Shown here piece after piece: positions 18,226 through 25,599 of a stretch of DNA of 64,000 nt; the stretch's first letter is position 1, and each line of letters starts with the position of its first letter. The translations under genes and the position numbers were made by a program. The notes under the pieces were generated by a model, which ran no database searches, was not told where the DNA came from, and worked only from the letters and a program-made list of their open reading frames with translations. The stretch lies in the NCBI GenBank assembly GCA_021769425.1, contig JAETSX010000014.1:1-64000 (forward strand), in the 5' to 3' direction. The stretch comes from Eubacterium sp. Its GTDB lineage: Bacteria; Bacillota; Clostridia; Lachnospirales; Lachnospiraceae.

Positions 18226-19137
18226 TTATTCAAATGTGATTCTAGGATCAATCATCTTATAAGCAATATCCGTCAATAAATTCGCAATTACCATCAGTAT
18301 GGCAAGAAACAGCGTAACCGCCATAATCATTGTATAATCACGGTTTACAATGCTTGTTACAAACGTAGATCCAAGTCCTCCAATGGTAAAAATATTCTCT
18401 ACTACCATGGAGCCGGTCAGAATATATGCAACCATAGGTCCTATATAAGTGACAACAGGAACCAGCGCATTACGAAGGGCATGCTTAAAAATTACTTTCC
18501 AACCCGGAACTCCCTTTGCCTTTGCAGTGCGGACATAATCCTGATTCAAAGCATCCAGCATACTAGTTTTCGTCAAACGTGTAATATAAGCCATAGGATA
18601 GACGCTCAATGCGATAATCGGCAGAACATAATTCGGATTGCTGGAGGACCATACCGGAAACCATCCCAGCTTCAGACAGAACACCAGAAGAAGCAAAGTC
18701 GCCAGCACAAAGGATGGCATCGCTGTCCCCAAGGTTGTAAAAAAGATAATAAGCCGATCCGGCAGCTTGTTACGGGTAAGGGCTGCAATACTGCCAAGCA
18801 CCAGTCCAATCACAATGGCAACTGCCGCAGCCATGCCGCCTAACTTGGCTGACACCTGGAAACGCATCGCAATTTCATCCCAGATATCACGTCCGTTATG
18901 CAGGGATACCCCCCAATCTCCATGCAACAAATTATTCAGATAAAGCACATATTGCTCTCCGATAGGTTTGTCCAGATTATACCTCTCTTCCAACACTTTC
19001 TGCGCTTCTGCACTGGTGGCCTTCTCTTTATTGAAGGGGCCTCCTGGAATAGCATTCATTACAAAGAATGTAATGGCGCTGACAATAAGAATTGAGACAA
19101 CTGCCAGCACTAATCGTTTTCCAATATACTTCGCCAC
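18226..19137 (-). CDS. oppB: Oligopeptide ABC transporter permease
   Basis: A 303-residue permease starting with GTG: VAKYIGKRLVLAVVSILIVS. AGGAGAGAGG lies right before that codon, whereas the longer frame from 19200 has no ribosome site. The signature PGGPFNKEKATSAEAQKVLEE and the C-terminal DPRITFE are typical. It is the first gene of the operon; the promoter is about 130 bases upstream. Confidence 0.93.
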   Translation of the reverse strand: MAKYIGKRLVLAVVSILIVSAITFFVMNAIPGGPFNKEKATSAEAQKVLEERYNLDKPIGEQYVLYLNNLLHGDWGVSLHNGRDIWDEIAMRFQVSAKLGGMAAAVAIVIGLVLGSIAALTRNKLPDRLIIFFTTLGTAMPSFVLATLLLLVFCLKLGWFPVWSSSNPNYVLPIIALSVYPMAYITRLTKTSMLDALNQDYVRTAKAKGVPGWKVIFKHALRNALVPVVTYIGPMVAYILTGSMVVENIFTIGGLGSTFVTSIVNRDYTMIMAVTLFLAILMVIANLLTDIAYKMIDPRITFE

Positions 19138-19266
19138 TTTCCTCTCTCCTACCTTCTGTATTTTGATTTTGATTTCAAAGATCAAAGAAACATGCATCAT
19201 GATAGTGTACTTGTTTTATATTGCACCACTTTAATCTTCTAAAATTATATAAAAAAACATAATTAC

Positions 19267-19294
19267 ATTATACATGTCAATTGACATTTGTCAA
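19267..19294 (-). promoter_or_regulatory. opp operon promoter with a palindrome in the spacer
   Basis: On the minus strand TTGACA (19294-19289) and TATAAT (19272-19267) are 16 bases apart, both perfect. The spacer contains the 14 bp perfect palindrome ATGTCAATTGACAT (19274-19287), which also provides a second overlapping TTGACA. A protein bound there would block RNA polymerase, so this is a candidate operator. The family of the regulator is unknown. Confidence 0.8.
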
Positions 19295-19402
19295 TAAAAA
19301 ACTTCGTAAACTGCCTGCCATTTTGTTACAAACCCTCACAATTTCGGCCATTTTCGCACAGGACAAACAGATTCCCTTCTGCCCAAATTTACGCGTTCTT
19401 AC

Positions 19403-19427
19403 AGACTTTGCAGCCAGTGCAAAGTCT
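19403..19427. repeat. 10 bp perfect hairpin in the opp/DUF5688 intergenic region
   Basis: AGACTTTGCA and TGCAAAGTCT flank a 5-base loop. No T-run follows. It lies between the divergent promoters and could be an operator or a transcript hairpin. A weak plus-strand promoter for the next gene may lie at 19473-19501 (TTGCTT, 17 bases, TAGAGT). The rest of 19138-19561 shows no gene. Confidence 0.45.
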
Positions 19428-19561
19428 TGGGCTGAACTGTTACAATTTTTTATCCAGTTTTTCAAAAAATTCTTGCTTTTTTCCGCTGTCCGTGGTAGAG
19501 TAAAAAACACACATATTTTCGTGTGAAATGCCTCCCACTGCCAGCACAGCCAGGAGGTAAT

Positions 19562-20515
19562 ATGACTTACGAACAATTTAAACAGAAACTGACAGACAAT
19601 TTGACGGAACTGTTTCCGTCAGGCACAAACATTTCCATTCGTCAGTTTTCCCATAATAATCACATCTTGCTGGATGGTCTTACGATTCTGGAACCGGGCA
19701 GCAACATTTCACCTACTATTTACCTGAATTCTTATTTTGCCAGACATCAGGATGGAACCTCATTTTCGGCCCTTCAGAATCAGATTCTCAGCTATTATTA
19801 TGAACATTGCAGTCTTCGGAATATCGACACTTCATTTTTTACCTGTTTTGACAAAATCCGTTCCCGCATTGTCTACAAATTAATCCATTATGAACGAAAC
19901 AGGGAACTCCTGAAAGAAGTTCCCCATGTTCCCTATCTGGATCTGGCCATTGTATTTTATTGCCTGATGCAGGGAGGACCCTGCAAAAATGCAGCCATTC
20001 CCATCTGCAATGAGCACCTGGCATACTGGAATATTTCCGTGGAAGAGCTTTATGCCACCGCCTTAGAAAACACCCCTGTCCTGCTCACCTTCTGCTGTGA
20101 TTCACTTGCGGATCTGGTACTGCCAGCATTGGATCTGCTGCCTGCAGCAGAACGCAGTGCAGCCCATGAAACGCTTCATTCCCAGATTGTTCCCATGTAT
20201 GTAATCACTAACCAGAAACGCTTCTACGGAGCCTGCTGCATTCTTTACCAAAATGAATTACGGCAGGTGGCCGAACGCCTGCAGGACAGCCTTTACATTC
20301 TTCCCAGCAGTGTTCATGAAGTAATTGTCATACCCGCTTCCGCCGCCGGAGCCCCCAAAGAACTGCCCTCTCTTGTTCGGGAAATCAATCTGACAGAAGT
20401 CACTCCGGAGGAAGTGCTATCCGACTGCGTCTATTATTATAACAGACACACCGGACAGATTTCCATTTACGAAACTGATACAGTTCCCTGTATTTCTGGT
20501 TACGAATGCTCCTGA
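19562..20515 (+). CDS. DUF5688 family protein
   Basis: A 317-residue cytoplasmic protein of a family frequent in Lachnospiraceae, with unknown function. The opening MTYEQFKQKLTDNLTELFP and a middle segment NISVEELYATALENTPVLL are characteristic. The ATG has CCAGGAGGTAAT before it; a longer frame from 19523 is not needed. The last 13 residues (DTVPCISGYECS plus its lead-in) are encoded by the first unit of a 37 bp tandem array that continues past the stop. The natural C-terminus has therefore probably been replaced by repeat-derived sequence. The gene is convergent with glgA. Confidence 0.85.
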   Translation: MTYEQFKQKLTDNLTELFPSGTNISIRQFSHNNHILLDGLTILEPGSNISPTIYLNSYFARHQDGTSFSALQNQILSYYYEHCSLRNIDTSFFTCFDKIRSRIVYKLIHYERNRELLKEVPHVPYLDLAIVFYCLMQGGPCKNAAIPICNEHLAYWNISVEELYATALENTPVLLTFCCDSLADLVLPALDLLPAAERSAAHETLHSQIVPMYVITNQKRFYGACCILYQNELRQVAERLQDSLYILPSSVHEVIVIPASAAGAPKELPSLVREINLTEVTPEEVLSDCVYYYNRHTGQISIYETDTVPCISGYECS

Positions 20516-20722
20516 TGCAGTTCTCTGTATTTCTGGTTACGAATACTCCTGATACAGTTCCCTGTATTTCTGGTTACGAATGCTCCTGATACAGTTCCCT
20601 GTATTTCTGGTTACGAATGCTCCTGATACAGTTCCCTGTATTTCTGGTTACGAATGCTCCTGATACAGTTCCCTGTGTTTTGGCTACGAAAGTTCCTGAT
20701 ACAGTTTCTCGTATTTCTTTGC
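20476..20722. repeat. 37 bp tandem array at the convergent ends of the DUF5688 gene and glgA
   Basis: Units start at 20476, 20513, 20550, 20587, 20624 and 20661, with a partial diverged one from 20697. The core is TGATACAGTTCCCTGTATTT then CTGGTTACGAATGCTCC. Read on the minus strand, each unit encodes KYRELYQEHS, close to the glgA terminus KYEKLYQELS. The array therefore appears to have grown from the 3' end of glgA and now covers the end of the neighbouring gene. Confidence 0.9.
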
Positions 20723-22120
20723 AGAACTCTGCCAGGAATTGTCCATCTCCATACAACGTTTCATCATTCCGCGCCAGTCCTTGGGATAATTGCAGAATAC
20801 ATCATAGGCATACCGGACAATCGTCAGCATTTCTCCTGCATGATAATTTGTAAAACTGAAACCGTTGCCGGTATGCCAGATTTCATTGTAAGGCTCTACG
20901 GTATCCTTCAACCCTCCCGTTTCCCTTACAATAGGAATCGTACCGTAACGCATACTGATCAACTGGCTCAACCCACAGGGCTCAAACTGAGAAGGCATTA
21001 AAAAGGCATCTGCCCCTGCGTAAATCATATGGGCAATTCCTTCACTGTAGCCTATGGTCGCTGAAACCCGATCCGGGTATTTCCAGTCATAATGCCGGAA
21101 GAAATTCTGGAACTGCTCCTCTCCGGTACCCAACACTGCCACCTGGACATTCAGGGTATTTAACATCTCTTCCATTACTGCCCTGACCAGATCAAAGCCT
21201 TTCTGCTGGGTCAACCTGGAAACCATGCCAAGCACCAGGGCTGACGGATCTTTCCGAAGTCCCAGGGCTGTCTGCAACGCTTCCTTATTTTTCTTTTTCT
21301 TTGCCATAGTTTTCTCGTTAAAGCGCACCGCAATCATAGGATCTGTCATAGGATTGTATTCCTGTTCGTCAATCCCGTTGACAATGCCGGAAAGTTTGCC
21401 GGATATTTCCCGCATCACCCCGTCCAGACCCTCTCCGCCTGCCTGGTCCTGAATTTCTTTTGCATAAGTCTCACTGACCGTAGTGACCCGGTCTGCATGG
21501 AGAATCCCTGCCTTTAAAAAGTTCGTCTCCCCATAGGCTTCCATGGCGCCATATCGGTAATTTGCCGGCAGATCTCTGCAATTTTCAATATCGTCAATCC
21601 GCCATCTGCCCTGGAATTTCTGATTGTGAATCGTCATTATCGTTCGGATATTCCGGTAAAAAGGATTTTCCCGATAGAATGCGTCCAGAAATACCGGAAT
21701 CAGGGCCGCCTGCCAGTCATGGCAGTGTATGATATCCGGGCAAAATCCCAGTTCCGGCAGACAGGCCAACACTGCCCTGCAATAAAAGGCAAACTTATTT
21801 ACATCTTCAAAAATCTGATTATAAGGGCTGCTTCCGGCAAAATAATGTTCATTGTCGATGAAATAGTACAGAATTCCCTCTACGTTTGCCTCGTAAATTC
21901 CTATGTACTCTTTCTCTCTTGGCATGTCTGCATAAATTTCTGTTACGTACTTCATTTTTTGTTTGCAGTCTTCCGGGATACACAGGTACTTAGGCAGAAA
22001 AACTCTCACGTCGAATTTCTCTTTATCCAGATATTTTGGCAGCGCACCGACAACATCTGCCAATCCTCCTGTTTTAATAAAGGGATTCCCCTCGGATGCT
22101 GCAAAGAGTATTCTCTTCAT
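20684..22120 (-). CDS. glgA: Glycogen synthase
   Basis: A 478-residue GT5 family enzyme that builds alpha-1,4-glucan from ADP-glucose. The N-terminal substrate motif KTGGLADVVGALPKYL (about residues 17-32) and the C-terminal QFEPCGLSQLISMRYGTIPI and ETGGLKDTV segments are intact, and the length is normal. No other glycogen gene is adjacent. The stop codon lies inside the last units of the 37 bp array. It sits 16 bases downstream of spo0A, so read-through from the spo0A promoter is likely. Confidence 0.95.
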   Translation of the reverse strand: MKRILFAASEGNPFIKTGGLADVVGALPKYLDKEKFDVRVFLPKYLCIPEDCKQKMKYVTEIYADMPREKEYIGIYEANVEGILYYFIDNEHYFAGSSPYNQIFEDVNKFAFYCRAVLACLPELGFCPDIIHCHDWQAALIPVFLDAFYRENPFYRNIRTIMTIHNQKFQGRWRIDDIENCRDLPANYRYGAMEAYGETNFLKAGILHADRVTTVSETYAKEIQDQAGGEGLDGVMREISGKLSGIVNGIDEQEYNPMTDPMIAVRFNEKTMAKKKKNKEALQTALGLRKDPSALVLGMVSRLTQQKGFDLVRAVMEEMLNTLNVQVAVLGTGEEQFQNFFRHYDWKYPDRVSATIGYSEGIAHMIYAGADAFLMPSQFEPCGLSQLISMRYGTIPIVRETGGLKDTVEPYNEIWHTGNGFSFTNYHAGEMLTIVRYAYDVFCNYPKDWRGMMKRCMEMDNSWQSSAKKYEKLYQELS

Positions 22121-22136
22121 GTAAAAAACCTCCTAC

Positions 22137-22937
22137 TTATTCTCTCAACTTATATTCTAACCGAATTTTGTCCGCAATTAAAGCTATAAATTCAGAATTT
22201 GTAGGTTTTCCTTTGCCATTATGAATGGTATATCCAAATAATTCATCAATAGTGTCCATTTTCCCTCTGCTCCAGGCCACTTCAATGGCATGGCGGATGG
22301 CACGTTCTACCCGGCTGGGGGTGGTTTGATATTTCTTTGCTATCCCAGGATAGAGTATTTTAGTAATGGAATTGAGCATTTCCATATCACGGACAGACAT
22401 AATTATTGCCTCCCGTAAATATTGATAGCCTTTAATATGAGCAGGAACTCCGATTTCATGAATAATATTTGTCACATCGCTTTCTAAATTCCGCTCTTCT
22501 AACTCCTGTTTCCGCTCATATGCGTTAACTTTTCGTACCTCGCTGCCCTTATGCGCCTCAGCATTCCTAACGTGCTTAATCCGATTCAATACCACGTCGT
22601 TGTCAAACGGTTTCATAATGTAGTAATCTGCTCCCAATGAAAATGCATCTTCCGTGATTTTTTCCTGCCCAATTGCTGATATCATGATAAAAGCCGGGCG
22701 CTTTTTCATATTTTTATCATTTCTGATTTTATCCATTACAGTCAAACCATCCAGTTTCGGCATTACAATATCCAAAAGCACTACATCTGGCTCTTTCGTT
22801 TTTATCATTTCGTATGCTTCTTCTCCATCTTTCGCCGTTCCGACTATCTGGAGTTCCTCATCACTTCTTACAATATCCCCCAATTCTCTTAACATTCTCT
22901 CATTGTCATCTGCAATTGCCACATTCAATTTTTCCAC
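22137..22937 (-). CDS. spo0A: Sporulation transcription factor Spo0A
   Basis: The master regulator of sporulation, a 266-residue response regulator. The receiver domain shows the acidic pair D10/D11, the phosphorylated Asp (VVLLDIVMP, about D56) and the conserved Lys ([10 protein letters not shown]). The C-terminal Spo0A DNA-binding domain contains [20 protein letters not shown] and the ending [19 protein letters not shown]. It marks the host as an endospore former or a close relative. Spo0A boxes lie upstream of its promoter, suggesting autoregulation. spoIVB, the usual upstream neighbour in many Firmicutes, is absent here. Confidence 0.97.
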   Translation of the reverse strand: MEKLNVAIADDNERMLRELGDIVRSDEELQIVGTAKDGEEAYEMIKTKEPDVVLLDIVMPKLDGLTVMDKIRNDKNMKKRPAFIMISAIGQEKITEDAFSLGADYYIMKPFDNDVVLNRIKHVRNAEAHKGSEVRKVNAYERKQELEERNLESDVTNIIHEIGVPAHIKGYQYLREAIIMSVRDMEMLNSITKILYPGIAKKYQTTPSRVERAIRHAIEVAWSRGKMDTIDELFGYTIHNGKGKPTNSEFIALIADKIRLEYKLRE

Positions 22938-22992
22938 GTTACATCCTCCTGTTGATTTTCCTAATAAACCCTCATAAAAGGCAACTATTTGT

Positions 22993-23160
22993 ATTATATC
23001 CTCAATTAATTATTCCTTCAATGAAAAGATTTCCCCTTGATTCGACAAATAATTATAAGTACCATCGTACCAGTGCGAGCTCTGTCGATTTATAGTCCTT
23101 TGGTCATATTAATTCTATCATACCTATTGTATAATTGTATATTATGTCGAATCTTGTCGC
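22993..23160 (-). promoter_or_regulatory. spo0A promoter and 0A boxes
   Basis: On the minus strand, -35 TTGAAG (23021-23016) and -10 TATAAT (22998-22993) are 17 bases apart. A perfect 0A box (TGTCGAA on the minus strand) lies at 23041-23047, 20 bases before the -35. A second perfect box lies at 23145-23151 on the plus strand, and TGTCGAT (23083) and TGTCGC (23155) are partial ones. This fits phospho-Spo0A binding its own promoter. The remaining part of 22938-23463 shows no gene. Confidence 0.75.
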
Positions 23161-23363
23161 ATGGTTCTGAAAATTTTATAAAAAGATATTTTTTCGCAAA
23201 AAACACATAATAGTCCCGCTACAGAGTGATAAGGCAGCCGAGACTGCTTTCCTTTTCCAGAACACTGCAGGCATCTAATGCTGTGATTCCTTAATTTATA
23301 AATGTCAATCGCTTAGTGTTCGGGTATTTATGAATTGGTATACTGGAAGATATAATTTTTCGA

Positions 23364-23399
23364 AAAAACTGCCAATGCTTTTACACATTGGCAGTTTTC
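23364..23399 (-). terminator. Terminator downstream of the rRNA methyltransferase gene
   Basis: AAACTGCCAATG and CATTGGCAGTTT form a 12 bp perfect stem with T/A runs on both sides, so it may act in both directions. Confidence 0.85.
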
Positions 23400-23463
23400 C
23401 GCAAATTCAGTATATTTTATTTTTCTCCATTTTTCACTTACTGGAACTCATCCATGTCCTAAG

Positions 23464-25131
23464 TTAAGTTTCAGATAGACGTTCCGGTTCTGCATTCCGA
23501 CTGCTCAAGAGACAGATAGTTTCTATATTTGCTGAAGCAGGAAACATGTCCACGCAGCAAATCCTCGCCGCCTGATACCCTCCCGCCTGCAGCGCCTCCA
23601 AATCCCTTGCCAGACTGGTAGGCTTACAAGAAATATAGAGCATTTTCTCCACGCCATAGCGGATAATCTGTTCCAAAGCCCTGGGATGAATCCCCTCCCG
23701 TGGCGGATCCAGCACAATAAAATCAGGTTTTTCTTCAATTTGATCCAACACTTTAAGCACATCGCCCGCAATAAATTCACAATTCTTCAACTGATTTAAC
23801 CTGGCATTCTTCCTTGCCGCTTCCACCGCTTCTTCCACAATTTCCACACCGATGACCTTTTTCGCCACCGGCGCAAGAATCTGGGCAATCGTCCCAGTTC
23901 CGCTGTACAGATCATAGACAATCTTCCCCGCTCCGGCATCTGCAATATATTCTCTTGCTGTCTCATACAAAACCTCCGCTCCCAGGGAATTGGTCTGAAA
24001 AAACGAAAATGATGAAATCTGGAAACGCAACCCCAGCAATTCTTCATAAAAATAATCCCGTCCGTACAAAATTCTGGTTCCCTGATTGATCACCGCGTCT
24101 GCCAGACTGTCATTATGGGTATTCAGAATTCCTGCAATCTTTCCTTTCAGCTCCAATCCCAGAAGTACATCCCGAAATCCTTCCAACAGCTTTTCTTCTG
24201 CCTCCCCGCAAATCTGAGTCGTCGTCACCAAATCCACCAAAATCTCTCCCGTTTTTGCCCCTTTACGCACCAGAAGATGGCGCAGATACCCTGTATGGCG
24301 CATTTTATGATAATAGGGAATTCCTTTTTGCTTTTTCTCACTTACAGGATTTTCGTAACTCTGCTTTTCCGCTTCTATTGGATTTTCATAATTGCGCTCT
24401 TCCGCTTCTATTGGATTTTCATAATTCCTCTCTTCCGCTTCTATTGGATTTTCACAATTCCTCTCTTCCGCTTCTATTGGATTTTCATAATTGCGCTCTT
24501 TCACTTCTATTGGATTTTCATAATTCCTCTCTTTCCCATCCATTGGATTTTCGCAATTCTGAAAATAAAATAATACGGCCGATAAAATTTCAGAATAATC
24601 CTGATCCACAATCCTGCACCCATCCACTGTCACAATATCATGAAAACTTCCCCTCTTATGCATTCCCAATGATAACGGGCCGCCTTTATAACCGTCCCCA
24701 AAAGAAAATTCCATCTTATTCCGATAGCCAAACTGGCTCGGGCTTCTTCGGATTCCCTCAAATCTCTCTTCAAAAGACACACTGCTGTCTCCTTTCTCAC
24801 CAAAAAGGCATACCGGTTTCAGCAGCTCTTTTACCTGTTGTTCTTTTAATTTCAACTGAGTTTCATAGTCCAGATTTAAAAATGTACATCCGCCGCAGAT
24901 TCCAAAATATTTGCACGGCGCACCTTCCAGTTCCAAAGGAGACTTTTCCAATACTTCCAAAAGCCTGCCCTCTCCTTTTCCTTTTCTCACCTTATTTACA
25001 GAAAAAGATATTTTCTGTCCCGGTGTTACATTCTTTACCACAACGATTTTACCGTCTTCTGTCCTGACAATTCCTTTATTTGGAAATGCAACTTTTTCCA
25101 CCGTACCTACATAGATCTGTCCCTTTTTCAT
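23464..25131 (-). CDS. rlmD: 23S rRNA (uracil-C5)-methyltransferase, RlmD/RlmCD family
   Basis: A 555-residue class I methyltransferase that makes 5-methyluridine in 23S rRNA. It has an N-terminal TRAM domain (about 1-60), a CKYFGICGGCTFLNLDYE cysteine motif, the SAM-binding YDLYSGTGTIAQIL, and the catalytic region FIVLDPPREGIHPRAL and MLYISCKPTSLARDL. Homologues are near 450-480 residues. The extra length is an insertion in the middle of seven 11-residue repeats (core NYENPIEAEER) within the region between TRAM and catalytic domains. The reading frame is kept throughout. The catalytic Cys is the one in YISCKP. Confidence 0.92.
   Translation of the reverse strand: MKKGQIYVGTVEKVAFPNKGIVRTEDGKIVVVKNVTPGQKISFSVNKVRKGKGEGRLLEVLEKSPLELEGAPCKYFGICGGCTFLNLDYETQLKLKEQQVKELLKPVCLFGEKGDSSVSFEERFEGIRRSPSQFGYRNKMEFSFGDGYKGGPLSLGMHKRGSFHDIVTVDGCRIVDQDYSEILSAVLFYFQNCENPMDGKERNYENPIEVKERNYENPIEAEERNCENPIEAEERNYENPIEAEERNYENPIEAEKQSYENPVSEKKQKGIPYYHKMRHTGYLRHLLVRKGAKTGEILVDLVTTTQICGEAEEKLLEGFRDVLLGLELKGKIAGILNTHNDSLADAVINQGTRILYGRDYFYEELLGLRFQISSFSFFQTNSLGAEVLYETAREYIADAGAGKIVYDLYSGTGTIAQILAPVAKKVIGVEIVEEAVEAARKNARLNQLKNCEFIAGDVLKVLDQIEEKPDFIVLDPPREGIHPRALEQIIRYGVEKMLYISCKPTSLARDLEALQAGGYQAARICCVDMFPASANIETICLLSSRNAEPERLSET
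24347..24577. repeat. 33 bp in-frame tandem array inside rlmD
   Basis: Seven units start at 24347, 24380, 24413, 24446, 24479, 24512 and 24545 (marker GGATTTTC). Each encodes NYENPIEAEER or a close variant (ENPMDGKER, ENPIEVKER, ENPIEAEKQ, ENPVSEKKQ). The unit length is a multiple of three, so copy-number changes do not break the enzyme. Confidence 0.9.
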
Positions 25132-25195
25132 TTTTCCTCCTGCTGTATCGTCTCAGCGTATCTGTCCCTGAACTACAGCGCTTAAAGCTTACCCA

Positions 25196-25232
25196 AAAAA
25201 GAACTCCCACATAACCATGCGGGAGTTCCGGA
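25196..25232 (-). terminator. Terminator of the small acidic membrane protein gene
   Basis: On the minus strand GGAACTCCCGCATGG...TGTGGGAGTTC is followed by TTTTTT, 10 bases past the stop codon. Confidence 0.85.
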
Positions 25233-25241
25233 AGCTGATTC

Positions 25242-25496
25242 CTATTCTTCAGTTTCATCCTCATCATCAAAGAAATCATCCTCAAAATCATCTTCGAAAT
25301 CATCCTCGAAGTCTTCCAAATAATCTGGCGTAAAGAAACGATAAACGCCATATGCGATTGCTGCCACTGCTACCACTGCGCCTGCAATTGCACAAATCCA
25401 AAGTACCTTTGACTTCTTCTGTTCTTCTTCCTGTTTGTGCAACAACTCATTCAATTTTACTGTACTTAACAATTCATCAATCTTTTCTCTGCTCAT
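25242..25496 (-). CDS. Small single-pass membrane protein with acidic tail
   Basis: An 84-residue protein I can describe but not assign. It has a cytoplasmic-looking helix (MSREKIDELLSTVKLNELLHKQEEE), one membrane segment (VLWICAIAGAVVAVAAIAYG) and then YRFFTPDYLEDF. The very acidic tail repeats EDDF three times and ends DEDETEE. The acidic repeat corresponds to a 12 bp DNA repeat. It has its own terminator, and pcrA lies 100 bases upstream on the same strand. Related short proteins are frequent in Lachnospiraceae; the function is unknown. Confidence 0.75.
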   Translation of the reverse strand: MSREKIDELLSTVKLNELLHKQEEEQKKSKVLWICAIAGAVVAVAAIAYGVYRFFTPDYLEDFEDDFEDDFEDDFFDDEDETEE

Positions 25497-25599
25497 GATT
25501 ACCGCTCCTTCTCCTCTTTTTGGGGGTTGAATGTCTCAACCGATTGTTCTTATAAGTATAACACATATTTATCTATTAGCATACCAATTTTTTGAAATT

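Noticed and set aside
19277-19576. A 99-codon minus-strand frame in the opp/DUF5688 gap
   Set aside because: It runs through the opp promoter and the ribosome site of the DUF5688 gene and has no coding features.
20476-20722. CRISPR array
   Set aside because: The 37 bp units are contiguous with no unique spacers and no cas genes nearby; the same holds for the arrays at 30038 and 36810.
20574-20756. Small minus-strand gene upstream of the glgA end
   Set aside because: It is produced by the 37 bp units, which copy the GlgA terminus; no ribosome site.
24255-25067. A 270-codon plus-strand open frame with FHNSSLPLLLD-type repeats
   Set aside because: It is the mirror of the rlmD repeat array on the other strand; it lacks a ribosome site and domains.
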